The notes beneath the pieces were generated by a model that saw only the letters and a list, made by a program, of their open reading frames with translations, ran no database searches and was not told where the DNA came from. Position numbers and translations under genes: made by a program. This document shows positions 33,178-41,129 of a DNA stretch of 64,000 nt, piece after piece. Origin of the DNA: Nocardioides terrigena (lineage in GTDB: Bacteria > Actinomycetota > Actinomycetes > Propionibacteriales > Nocardioidaceae); assembly GCF_003047265.1 (NCBI RefSeq), contig NZ_PZYY01000008.1:1-64000 (forward strand). The letters run 5' to 3'. Positions within the stretch are counted from its first letter, which is position 1, and each line of letters opens with the position of its first letter.

Positions 33178-34407
33178 ATGACCACGATCCAGAAGCAGGC
33201 CCAGAGCCCGATCGCCCACCTCACCGAGGCCGACATCGAGGCCATCGGCGTCGAGCTCGACGCGATCCGCCAGAGCATCCTCGACGACCGCGGCGCCGAC
33301 GACGCGGCGTACATCCGCAAGCTGATCGACCGCCAGCGCAAGCTCGAGCTCGGGTCGCGCGCGGTGCTGCTCTTCAGCGCGTTCCCGCCCGCCTGGGTCG
33401 TCGGCACGGCCGGCCTCAGCGTCGCCAAGATCCTCGACAACATGGAGATCGGCCACAACATCCTCCACGGCCAGTGGGACTGGATGCGCGACCCCAAGAT
33501 CCACTCCAGCACCTGGGAGTGGGACATGGCCTCGCCGTCGGAGCAGTGGAAGCACAGCCACAACGAGCTGCACCACACCTACACCAACGTCATCGGCAAG
33601 GACAACGACCTCGGCTACGGCATCATGCGCGTCGACGAAGGGCAGCGCTGGACGCCGTTCCACCTCGGCCAGCCGATCTGGTGCTTCATCAACGCCGTGT
33701 TCTTCGAGTACGGCATCGCGGCCTACGACCTCGACCTCGGCGCCGTGATCAAGAAGAAGCAGACCAAGGACCCGGAGTTCCGCCGCCGGGCCAAGCAGGT
33801 CCTCGGCAAGATCCGCAAGCAGGTCACCAAGGACTACGTCGCCCACCCGGTGCTGTCGATCCCGACCGGCTCGTTCCTGCCCACGCTCGCGGCCAACTTC
33901 ACCGCCAACATCGTGCGCAACCTGTGGTCCAACTCGATCATCCTGTGCGGCCACTTCCCCGAGGGCGTCGAGACCTTCGAGAAGCGCTCCATCGAGGGCG
34001 AGTCCAAGGGCGACTGGTACGTCCGCCAGATGCTCGGCTCGGCCAACATCTCCGGCTCCAAGGCCCTGCACCTGATGAGCGGCAACCTGTCGCACCAGAT
34101 CGAGCACCACCTGTTCCCGGACCTGCCGTCCAACCGGTACGCCGAGATCGCGCCGAAGGTGCAGGCGCTCTTCGACAAGTACGACCTCAACTACCACACG
34201 CGCCCGTTCGTGCCGCAGGTCTACTCGGCCTGGCACAAGGTCGTGCGGCTGTCGCTGCCCAACGGCTGGCTGGCCACCACCAACGCCAAGAACGCGCCCG
34301 AGCAGTTCAAGCTGCTCTACAAGATGGCGACCGGTGGCCCCAAGATCCGTCGTGCCGCCCAGGCCCGGCTCGAGCAGCAGGCTCGTCGCATGGCCAAGGC
34401 CGCCTGA
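33178..34407 (+). CDS. Membrane fatty acyl desaturase (DesA3-like)
   Basis: This integral membrane di-iron desaturase (409 aa) introduces a double bond into acyl chains, probably acyl-CoA at the delta-9 position as for DesA3. The histidine boxes are HNILHG (HxxxH, about residue 93), HNELHHTYTN (HxxHH, about 129) and HQIEHHLFPDLPSNRY (QxxHH, near 305). The ATG at 33178 is preceded by GGAAGGA. The electron-donor reductase precedes it and a PucR regulator is divergent, giving a membrane-fluidity module. A strong hairpin follows the gene. Confidence 0.9.
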   Translation: MTTIQKQAQSPIAHLTEADIEAIGVELDAIRQSILDDRGADDAAYIRKLIDRQRKLELGSRAVLLFSAFPPAWVVGTAGLSVAKILDNMEIGHNILHGQWDWMRDPKIHSSTWEWDMASPSEQWKHSHNELHHTYTNVIGKDNDLGYGIMRVDEGQRWTPFHLGQPIWCFINAVFFEYGIAAYDLDLGAVIKKKQTKDPEFRRRAKQVLGKIRKQVTKDYVAHPVLSIPTGSFLPTLAANFTANIVRNLWSNSIILCGHFPEGVETFEKRSIEGESKGDWYVRQMLGSANISGSKALHLMSGNLSHQIEHHLFPDLPSNRYAEIAPKVQALFDKYDLNYHTRPFVPQVYSAWHKVVRLSLPNGWLATTNAKNAPEQFKLLYKMATGGPKIRRAAQARLEQQARRMAKAA

Positions 34408-34462
34408 TCGTCTGAGGCAGCAGGCCCCCTGGCCGCAAGCGGCGGGGCTGGGCACAATCTCA

Positions 34463-34499
34463 AGTGGGAGCTGCGTCACCTGGTGACGCAGCTCCCACT
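34463..34499 (+). terminator. Perfect 18-bp stem hairpin after the desaturase gene
   Basis: AGTGGGAGCTGCGTCACC and its exact complement are separated by one T. There is no U-run, as is common for actinobacterial terminators. It lies 55 bp after the desaturase stop and 134 bp before the next gene. Confidence 0.65.
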
Positions 34500-34633
34500 G
34501 CGCATTTCCGGTGTGTCTGGACCGCGCCTCCCACAAATGGGGGATGAATCCGACGAACGGACTTGCGGCGTCGCGGCGTACCTAAATTGCAGGACAGCGC
34601 CCCCGAGGGGAGGGGCCGGAACCGGAGACCGCC

Positions 34634-36697
34634 ATGCGCCTGCACCGTCCTGTCCTGGCCCGCTCGCTGACCCGGTGGGTGGTCGTCCTCGCCCTGGTGG
34701 CGGGCGCGCTGCTCCCGGTGGCCGCCGCGCACGCGGCCAACGGCCGGGTCGCCGGCACGCTCACGGGACCCGGTGGGCAGCCGCTGGGGAGTGCGTACGT
34801 CGTGGCGCTCGAGTCCTACTTCGACGGCGAGGTCACCTACTGGGACGAGGTGGCCCGCGACGACACCAACGCGTCCGGCGCCTACGACCTGTCGCTGCCG
34901 CCGGGCACCTACCGTCTCCGGTTCGTCGACTACGACGGCGACCACGTCCCGGAGTACTTCCAGGACGTTCCCACCGTCGAGCTCGCCGTGGACGTCGTGG
35001 TGGGCAGCGGCGCCGTCCTGACGGGCCGCAACGCTCAGCTGGCGCGGGCCGCGCACGTCACCGGGACCGTCACCAACGCGGAGGCCGAGCCGCTGGAGCT
35101 CGCGGAGGTCGCGGTCTACCAGCGGGTCGGCGGAGCCGGGACCGACGTCTGGGAGCGGGTCGAGAGCGCCTGGACGGACGCGGCCGGGAGGTACGACGTC
35201 GGGGGCCTCGCCGCCGGCACCTACCGGGTCGGCTTCCAGGACAGCTTCGCCGAGCACGTCGAGGAGTTCCACGCCGACCAGCCGACCGTGCAGCTCGCGA
35301 ACGACGTGGTGGTAGCCGCGGCGCAGACGGTGTCGGGCATCGACGCGCGGCTGGCCCGAGGTGCGTACGTCGGCGGGACCGTGAGAGGTCCGGACGGCGA
35401 GCCGGTCGGCGACATCGAGGTGACGGCGTACAGGCAGGTGACCGACGGGCTCGGCACCCGCTGGGAGGCGGTGGCGTCGGGCTTCACCGACCTCTCCGGC
35501 GCGTACGTCATCGGTGGCCTGCGGGCCGGCGCCTACCGACTCGGCTTCCACGACTACACCGGCAACCACGCCCCGGAGTTCTACGACGACGAGCCCACCG
35601 TGCTCGAGGCCGTGGACGTCGCGGTGCCGGCGGGCGCGACGGTGCTGGACAAGGACGCCGAGCTCGCGATCGCCGGCCACGTCACGGGGACCGTCGTCGG
35701 TGCGGACGACCAGGCGCTCGAGGGGATCGAGGTCGCGGTGTACCGGCAGGTGACCGCCGGCGGCGTCACCCGGTGGATCCCGGTCGGGTCGGTCCAGACG
35801 GACGCCTCCGGTTGGTACGACGTGGGCGGGCTCGCCGCCGGCACGCTCCGCCTCGGCTTCCACGACCCCTCCGGCAACCACCTCGACGAGTTCCACGCCG
35901 ACAAGCCCACGGTGGAGCAGGCCCAGGACATCGCAGTCGCCGGCGGCGAGAACGTGCCGGTCGTGGACGCCCGGCTGGACGCCGCCAGCCGCGTCACCGG
36001 CGCCGTGACCGGGATGGACGGCGAGGCGCTGGACGCCGTGCGGGTGGCCGTCTACCGGCAGGTGACCGCAGGGGGTGCGACCTCGTGGGAGGAGGTGGCG
36101 TCGGCCTCCACCAACACCTCCGGTTCGTACGACGTCGGGGGCCTGCCCGCGGGCACCTACCGGATCGGCTTCGAGGGCGCCGGCTACGCCGTCGAGTACT
36201 GGAACGACATGCCCACGCTGGCCCTGGCCCATACCGTCACGGTGGGCGTGGCCGCCACCCGCGCTGACATCGACGCGGCCCTCTCGGACACCCCGCCGCC
36301 CACGCCGACCCCGATGCCCGAGCCCTCGCCAGGCCCGGCGCCGGCGCCCGCCCCGGCACCCGCGCCCGCCCCGGCACCCGCGCCCGCCCCTGCACCGGCG
36401 CCGCCGACGGCGGCCCCGGCCCTGACCGTCGTGCTCAGCGACGTGGCACCGCGGGGATCCGGCACGCCCCGGGTCGGGAAGACGCTCAAGGTCACGCGCG
36501 GCACGTGGAACGTGTCGGTGAGCGTGCGCTACCGGTGGTTCGCCGACGGGAAGAGGATCAAGAGGGCGACAAGGTCGGCCTACCGGCTCCGCGCCCGGGA
36601 CGCGGGCGCGAAGGTGTCGGTCAAGGTCACCGCCTCGGCACCCGGGCTGACGCCCAAGACCGTGACGGTGAAGTTCCGGGGCAGGGTCAAGCGCTGA
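34634..36697 (+). CDS. Secreted surface protein with five carboxypeptidase-regulatory-like repeats
   Basis: This exported protein (687 aa) starts with a signal peptide (cleavage near AHAA, residue 35). Five tandem repeats of about 105 aa follow (37 to about 545). Each contains a G-x-V-T-G-T-V opening, a VAVYRQVT…W strand, an SGxYDVGGLPAGTYRxGF core and a hydrophobic D-x-P-T-V ending. This is the CarboxypepD_reg/Cna-B-like beta-sandwich pattern. A Pro-Ala-rich linker (about 550-590) joins a C-terminal domain (RYRWFADGKRIKRATRSAYR) of the type found at the ends of actinobacterial surface proteins. No LPXTG anchor is present. It is likely structural or adhesive. Confidence 0.78.
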   Translation: MRLHRPVLARSLTRWVVVLALVAGALLPVAAAHAANGRVAGTLTGPGGQPLGSAYVVALESYFDGEVTYWDEVARDDTNASGAYDLSLPPGTYRLRFVDYDGDHVPEYFQDVPTVELAVDVVVGSGAVLTGRNAQLARAAHVTGTVTNAEAEPLELAEVAVYQRVGGAGTDVWERVESAWTDAAGRYDVGGLAAGTYRVGFQDSFAEHVEEFHADQPTVQLANDVVVAAAQTVSGIDARLARGAYVGGTVRGPDGEPVGDIEVTAYRQVTDGLGTRWEAVASGFTDLSGAYVIGGLRAGAYRLGFHDYTGNHAPEFYDDEPTVLEAVDVAVPAGATVLDKDAELAIAGHVTGTVVGADDQALEGIEVAVYRQVTAGGVTRWIPVGSVQTDASGWYDVGGLAAGTLRLGFHDPSGNHLDEFHADKPTVEQAQDIAVAGGENVPVVDARLDAASRVTGAVTGMDGEALDAVRVAVYRQVTAGGATSWEEVASASTNTSGSYDVGGLPAGTYRIGFEGAGYAVEYWNDMPTLALAHTVTVGVAATRADIDAALSDTPPPTPTPMPEPSPGPAPAPAPAPAPAPAPAPAPAPAPPTAAPALTVVLSDVAPRGSGTPRVGKTLKVTRGTWNVSVSVRYRWFADGKRIKRATRSAYRLRARDAGAKVSVKVTASAPGLTPKTVTVKFRGRVKR

Positions 36698-36938
36698 GGC
36701 GCCCGACGAACCGCTGGGCAACACCGCATACGGGCTGACTAGCCCGGTTCTCCACTGCTCTCCCACGCCACGGGAAGTGGACGTCCACCACGGCCCGGGC
36801 GGGCAGCGCCGTACGTAGTTTGGGAATGCGCCGCGAAGCCGGGCGAGGCGAGAGGTCAAGCGCTGAGGTGCTGGCCCACCGGACCGGGGGACGAGCAGGG
36901 GTGCGGCGACGCGGGGGGCGTCGCCGTACCCTTGCTGC
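36698..36938 (+). promoter_or_regulatory. 241-bp spacer with hairpin and leaderless promoter for the crotonase gene
   Basis: No gene is evident. A perfect 9-bp stem, CGGCGACGC/GCGTCGCCG with a GGGGG loop (36904-36926), is followed at once by TACCCT (36927-36932) and six bases before the ATG at 36939. The hairpin could terminate upstream transcription, or it could be an operator over the promoter. A 17-base stretch at the end of the surface-protein gene (GGTCAAGCGCTGAGG) is repeated near 36853. Confidence 0.45.
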
Positions 36939-37751
36939 ATGCCCGAGAGCGCCGACGACACCCTGGTCACGTGCACCATCGAGCGCGGCATCGCGCGGGT
37001 GCGGCTGAGCCGTCCCGACAAGATGAACGCGCTCACCCTCGACACCCTCGAGCAGCTCATCGACACGGCCCGGATGCTGCGCCGCGACCGGTCGGTGCGC
37101 GCCGTGGTCATCGACGGCGAGGGTGAGGCGTTCTGCGCCGGTCTCGACTTCGGCACCGTCCTCAAGCAGCCGATGCGGGTCGCCACCGCGTTCGTGCCCC
37201 GGCCGTGGCACGGCACCAACGTCTTCCAGGAGGCGTGCTGGGCCTGGCGCCGGCTGCCGGTGCCGGTCATCGCCGCCGTCCACGGGCACTGCCTCGGTGG
37301 TGGCCTCCAGATCGCGCTGGCCGCTGACTTCCGCATCGCCCACCCGGACTCCACCTGGTCGGTGCTCGAGGGCAAGTGGGGGATCATCCCGGACATGTCC
37401 GGCGTACGCAGCCTCTCCGAGCTGGTCGGCATCGAGACCGCCAAGCGGCTGACGATGACCGCCGAGATGTTCAGCGGCAAGGAGGCCCTCGAGCTCGGCC
37501 TGGTCGGCAGCGTCGACGCCTACCCGGCGGCCGCCGCGCTCGAGCTCGCCGAGCAGCTCAAGGAGCGCTCGCCGGACCAGCTCGCTGCCGCCAAGCGGCT
37601 CTTCAACGACACGTGGACGTCGAGCGCGCGGCACACCTTCGCCCGCGAGCGCATCGAGCAGGCCTTCCTGCTCTTCAACCGCAACACCAAGGTCGCCCGC
37701 GAGGCCGCCTTCACCAAGGTCGCCCCGGTCTTCGGACCCCGCTCGCGCTGA
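36939..37751 (+). CDS. Enoyl-CoA hydratase/isomerase family (crotonase) protein
   Basis: This cytoplasmic protein (270 aa) has the crotonase fold. The oxyanion hole is formed around EAFCAGLDF and HGHCLGGGLQIALAADFRIA, and a catalytic-type acidic residue sits in EGKWGIIPDMSG. The family hydrates enoyl-CoA in fatty-acid or aromatic acid catabolism, but isomerases and hydrolases share the fold. It stands alone, with a leaderless -10 box (TACCCT) and a hairpin just upstream. The convergent LacI gene ends 36 bp downstream. Confidence 0.82.
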   Translation: MPESADDTLVTCTIERGIARVRLSRPDKMNALTLDTLEQLIDTARMLRRDRSVRAVVIDGEGEAFCAGLDFGTVLKQPMRVATAFVPRPWHGTNVFQEACWAWRRLPVPVIAAVHGHCLGGGLQIALAADFRIAHPDSTWSVLEGKWGIIPDMSGVRSLSELVGIETAKRLTMTAEMFSGKEALELGLVGSVDAYPAAAALELAEQLKERSPDQLAAAKRLFNDTWTSSARHTFARERIEQAFLLFNRNTKVAREAAFTKVAPVFGPRSR

Positions 37752-37786
37752 GGGCGCCGCGGCGCCCCTGACCGCCGGTCAGGCCG

Positions 37787-38815
37787 TCAGGTCACCGGGG
37801 GTGCGGTGGAGCCGCGTACGACGAGGGACAGCGGCAGCAGCACCGAGCGGGCCGCCCGGTCGGGCTCGGCGATGGCGTCGAGCAGCATCCGGGCCGCCTC
37901 GGCCCCGATCTGCTGGTGCGGGATCGCCAGCGTGGTCAGCGGGGGAGCGAGCTTGTCGAGGAAGGGCATGTCGTTGAAGCCGACCACGCTCATCTCCCGC
38001 GGGCAGTCGATGCCGCGCTCGGCGAAGACGTCGTAGCAGCCGAGCGCGATCAGGTCGTTGCCGGCCACGATGGCGGTGACGTCGGGGCGTACGTCGAGCA
38101 GGTGGCGCAGTGCGATCGCACCGGCCTCCTCGGTCCAGTGCTCGCAGGTGACCACGAGCGCCGGGTCCACGTCGAGGTCGCGGTCGCGCACCGCGTTGCG
38201 GAAGGCCCGGCGCCGGGCGACGCCGGTCGAGGTGGTGGCCGGTCCCGAGAGGTGGCCGATCCGGCGGTGCCCGAGGTCCGCGAGGTGGTCGACGGCCATC
38301 TCGATGCCGGCCGCGTCGTCGGGGGTGATGGAAGGGATGTCGACCCCGTCCGGGCGACGGTTGACCATCACCATCGGCACCCCCTCGCGCTGGAGCTTGG
38401 CCATCAGGGGGTGGTCGAGCAGCGCGGTGGCCACGATCAGCCCCTCGACCTGGCGGGAGCGCAGCAGCTCGATCTGGGCGTGCTCGCGCTGCGGGTCGTT
38501 GTCGGTGTTGACGATCAGGCCGCTGTAGCCGGCCGGCTCCAGCACGTCCTCGATGCCGCGCACGATCGGGGGGAAGAGCGGGTTGGTCAGGTCCGGGATG
38601 ACCAGTCCGACCGTGCCCGACTTGGCCGTCTTGAGCCCGCGCGCCATCGGGTTGGGCCGGTAGCCCAGGCCCTCGGCGACCTTCATCACCCGCCGCGCCG
38701 TCTCGGCGTTGACCAGCCCACGGGTGGCGGGGTTGAGGGCACGGGAGGCAGTCGCGGGGTGGACCCCGGCAGCGTCTGCCACGTCCCGGAGCGTGGGGGT
38801 CTGCACAGCAGGCAT
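37787..38815 (-). CDS. LacI-family transcriptional regulator of the adjacent catabolic cluster
   Basis: This regulator (342 aa) has an N-terminal helix-turn-helix (TLRDVADAAGVHPATASRALN), a hinge helix (NPMARGLKTAKSGTVGLVI) and a periplasmic-binding-protein-like effector domain (about 60-335). It is last in a minus-strand operon after an MFS transporter (1 bp gap) and a substrate-binding-like gene. Two LacI-type operators, TGCA(G/C)TCGATTGCA, lie in the divergent region at 40966 and 41069, so it very likely represses both arms of the cluster. The effector should be the cluster's substrate or an intermediate. Confidence 0.88.
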   Translation of the reverse strand: MPAVQTPTLRDVADAAGVHPATASRALNPATRGLVNAETARRVMKVAEGLGYRPNPMARGLKTAKSGTVGLVIPDLTNPLFPPIVRGIEDVLEPAGYSGLIVNTDNDPQREHAQIELLRSRQVEGLIVATALLDHPLMAKLQREGVPMVMVNRRPDGVDIPSITPDDAAGIEMAVDHLADLGHRRIGHLSGPATTSTGVARRRAFRNAVRDRDLDVDPALVVTCEHWTEEAGAIALRHLLDVRPDVTAIVAGNDLIALGCYDVFAERGIDCPREMSVVGFNDMPFLDKLAPPLTTLAIPHQQIGAEAARMLLDAIAEPDRAARSVLLPLSLVVRGSTAPPVT

Positions 38816-38816
38816 C

Positions 38817-40001
38817 CTAGGGTTCCAGGTCCTCGGTCGGACGGTGCCAGCGTCTCCTGGCCGCCCAGGCGCCGATGCCGAGCGGTACGGCGAGGGCGGC
38901 GTACCCGGCGTACACGAGCGCGAAGCGTCCGGCGTCGGCCAGGTCGGCCACCGCGATGGCCCCGACGGCGCTGCCGACGAAGAGCGACGCGGCGAAGAGC
39001 GACACCACCACGGCGCGGGCCCCGGGCAGCACCTCGGTGGCCCAGGTCTGCAGCGAGGAGTGCATGGCCGGCCACGCCAGACCGAGCAGCACCGCCGCGG
39101 CGACGGCCACCGCGGGCTCCTGGGAGACGGCCAGCAGCCCGGTCGCGAGCGCCGCGAAGCCGGCACCCAGCAGGATCAGCCGCGCCGGGTGCCAGGCGAG
39201 CGAGAGCCGTCCCACCGAGGACGAGCCGACGAGCACGGCGATCCCGTAGACACCGGTGACCGCGCCGGCCACGGTCGTCGAGGCCCCGGCGCTCTCCACG
39301 GCGGTGGGGAGCAGGGTCAGGGCGCCGAGCAGCACGACCCCCTCGACGAAGGCGAAGAGCAGCACCAGCAGCGTGACCCGAGACCGCCCGATGGCCGACA
39401 GCGAGGTCCGCGCCGTGGCGCGGGTCCCGGTCGGGACCGGCTCGGGCAGCCGGCGGAGCAGGACGGCGAGCACGAGCGCCGCGCTGCCGGTGAGGACGAA
39501 GGGCAGCCGCCACGTGGCGACGTCGGCGAGCAGGCCCGCACCGGCCGAGGCGGCGGCGGTGCCGACCGCGACCCCGACCATCAGCCCGGTGATCGCCTGC
39601 TGGCGGCGGGCCGGGGCGACCGTGTCGCCGAGGTAGATCAGGGCCGAGGGGTACGCCGCGCCGAAGAAGCCGCCGGCGAGCCCGCGCAGGATGCCGAGGA
39701 CCAGCACCGTCGGACTGAGTGCGGAGACCAGGCTCAGCACGCCCGCCACCACCAGGCTGGTGCGCAGGGTGCGGACTCGGCCGTAGCGGTCGGAGGCGAA
39801 GCCCCACAGCGGCTGGCCGAGCCCGTAGACGAGGAAGTAGGCGCCCGCGGCGGTGACGACCTGGGTCAGCGGGACGCCCAGGCTGGTGGCGATGGCCACC
39901 AGCATCGGCGGCATCGCGAAGCGGTCGAGGGTGCTGACCAGCGTGGTGGCCTGCAGCAGCCGCAGCGGCGAGACCCTCCCGGACGAGGCCGCCTCGCTCA
40001 C
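38817..40001 (-). CDS. MFS transporter of the LacI-controlled cluster
   Basis: This inner-membrane secondary transporter (394 aa) has about 12 helices. The conserved cytoplasmic loop reads GQPLWGFASDRYGRVRTLR, and LRGLAGGFFGAAYPSALIYLGD is typical of the family. The GTG start overlaps the stop of the substrate-binding-like gene (GTGA). As the only membrane transporter in the cluster, it is the likely importer of the catabolised compound, or an exporter of a by-product. Confidence 0.83.
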   Translation of the reverse strand: MSEAASSGRVSPLRLLQATTLVSTLDRFAMPPMLVAIATSLGVPLTQVVTAAGAYFLVYGLGQPLWGFASDRYGRVRTLRTSLVVAGVLSLVSALSPTVLVLGILRGLAGGFFGAAYPSALIYLGDTVAPARRQQAITGLMVGVAVGTAAASAGAGLLADVATWRLPFVLTGSAALVLAVLLRRLPEPVPTGTRATARTSLSAIGRSRVTLLVLLFAFVEGVVLLGALTLLPTAVESAGASTTVAGAVTGVYGIAVLVGSSSVGRLSLAWHPARLILLGAGFAALATGLLAVSQEPAVAVAAAVLLGLAWPAMHSSLQTWATEVLPGARAVVVSLFAASLFVGSAVGAIAVADLADAGRFALVYAGYAALAVPLGIGAWAARRRWHRPTEDLEP

Positions 40002-40906
40002 CGGCGGACCACGAGGCCGGGGTCGGCCAGGGCGTCGGCCAGCACGTCGCGCCCGTCGACCACGCGGGGCAGCCAGTGCCGGCGCAGGTCGAGCACGGTG
40101 CGCAGGGCGGCCGGGTCGACGGAGCCGTCGACGACCAGGCCGTCGAGGGGGTCGGCCAGCCGGGCGACGTACCGCTGTGCGAGGTCGTCGTCGAGACCCA
40201 GCTGAGCGGCGGCCGCCTCGACGGCGGTGTCGGCCAGCCCGCCGCCCACGATGCCGGCCGCGGTCGCGGTCAGCACGTCGGCGAGGTCGTGCCCGACCTC
40301 GAGGTGCTCGTCGCGGACGACGCAGACGACGGTGGCGAGGTAGGGGGAGAGCTCGTCGCGCACGCTGGCGATCAGCGTGCAGCCGGCGGCCTCGGCCGCG
40401 AGCTCGTTGCCGGCGCCGAGCATGGTGGCCGCGCAGCCGCCGTCGAGCAGGGCCTGCAGCCGCTGGGGTGTCGACCCGAGCTTGGCCACCTCGTAGTCGT
40501 CGCGGGCCAGGCCGCGTCGTTCGAGGAGCGTGAAGAGCGCGAGCGCGAAGCCGGACCCCGGCACGTCCACCCCGACCACGGCTCCGCGCAGGTCGTCGAG
40601 CGTCGCCCCGGGGCGGGCCCAGACGCCGAGGCCCAGGCCGCGGTCGACGCCGGCCAGGATCCGGGCGTCGACCAGCTCGCCGAGCGGGTTCTGGGGGTCG
40701 AAGCGGTAGGCGAGCACGTTGTCGGGGTTGGTGAGCCCGACGTGCAGCTCGTCGTCGATGAGGGAGCGGAACTGCGCGGGGGACGACGGGACGGGTCGCT
40801 CGAAGACCTCGAGCCCGGCGGCGGCGAGGGCGCCGGTACGACGCGCGACCTCCAGCACCACCGACGGCGTGAACGACCCCAGCTCCACCACGCGCGCGAG
40901 CGTCAT
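39998..40906 (-). CDS. NMT1/SsuA-type periplasmic-binding-fold protein without signal peptide
   Basis: This protein (302 aa) has a two-lobed binding fold of the NMT1/THI5/SsuA kind: LGSFTPSVVLEVARRTGALAA at the start, DLRGAVVGVDVPGSGFAL in the middle. ABC permease and ATPase genes are absent and no signal peptide or lipobox is seen, because the frame starts with MTLARVVELG. It may bind the substrate in the cytoplasm, or act as an enzyme or sensor like THI5. It is first in the minus-strand operon with the MFS and LacI genes, behind the shared operator region. Confidence 0.62.
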   Translation of the reverse strand: MTLARVVELGSFTPSVVLEVARRTGALAAAGLEVFERPVPSSPAQFRSLIDDELHVGLTNPDNVLAYRFDPQNPLGELVDARILAGVDRGLGLGVWARPGATLDDLRGAVVGVDVPGSGFALALFTLLERRGLARDDYEVAKLGSTPQRLQALLDGGCAATMLGAGNELAAEAAGCTLIASVRDELSPYLATVVCVVRDEHLEVGHDLADVLTATAAGIVGGGLADTAVEAAAAQLGLDDDLAQRYVARLADPLDGLVVDGSVDPAALRTVLDLRRHWLPRVVDGRDVLADALADPGLVVRR

Positions 40907-40965
40907 GGCCCCCACCTGCCTTCCCCGGCCGACGTGCTGCCCGCCGCAGGCACCGTACCGGAATG

Positions 40966-40979
40966 TGCAGTCGATTGCA
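40966..40979. promoter_or_regulatory. LacI-type operator O1
   Basis: TGCAGTCGATTGCA has the TG…CG…CA layout of LacI-family operators, a 14-bp near-palindrome centred on CG. It lies 60 bp upstream of the minus-strand binding-protein gene. Confidence 0.6.
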
Positions 40980-41068
40980 GCCGCGGGCTGTCCACACGGC
41001 CTGCGGAGCCGGCGGCCGGGGCCTCTGGAGGCGCTTCTGCTTGACATTCGGGTGGGTGACGGTCAGGC

Positions 41069-41082
41069 TGCACTCGATTGCA
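41069..41082. promoter_or_regulatory. LacI-type operator O2
   Basis: TGCACTCGATTGCA differs from O1 by one base and lies 48 bp before the hydrolase ATG. O1 and O2 are 103 bp apart, so each divergent promoter gets its own operator and looping is possible. Confidence 0.6.
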
Positions 41083-41129
41083 GTGAGCGGCGTACGGGCC
41101 GCGGCGCACGACCGACCCGGGAGGTGACG

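Noticed and set aside
36335..36410. Short tandem DNA repeat in GC-rich sequence
   Set aside because: It encodes the Pro-Ala linker of the surface protein.
36687..36869. GGTCAAGCGCTGAGG occurring at the end of the surface-protein gene and again 166 bp later
   Set aside because: Only about 17 bases match and flanks differ. It could be a small duplication or chance, not enough for an attachment site.
34460..37480. A 1006-codon open frame on the minus strand
   Set aside because: It covers the antisense of the five-repeat surface protein and the crotonase gene and has no domain-like sequence.
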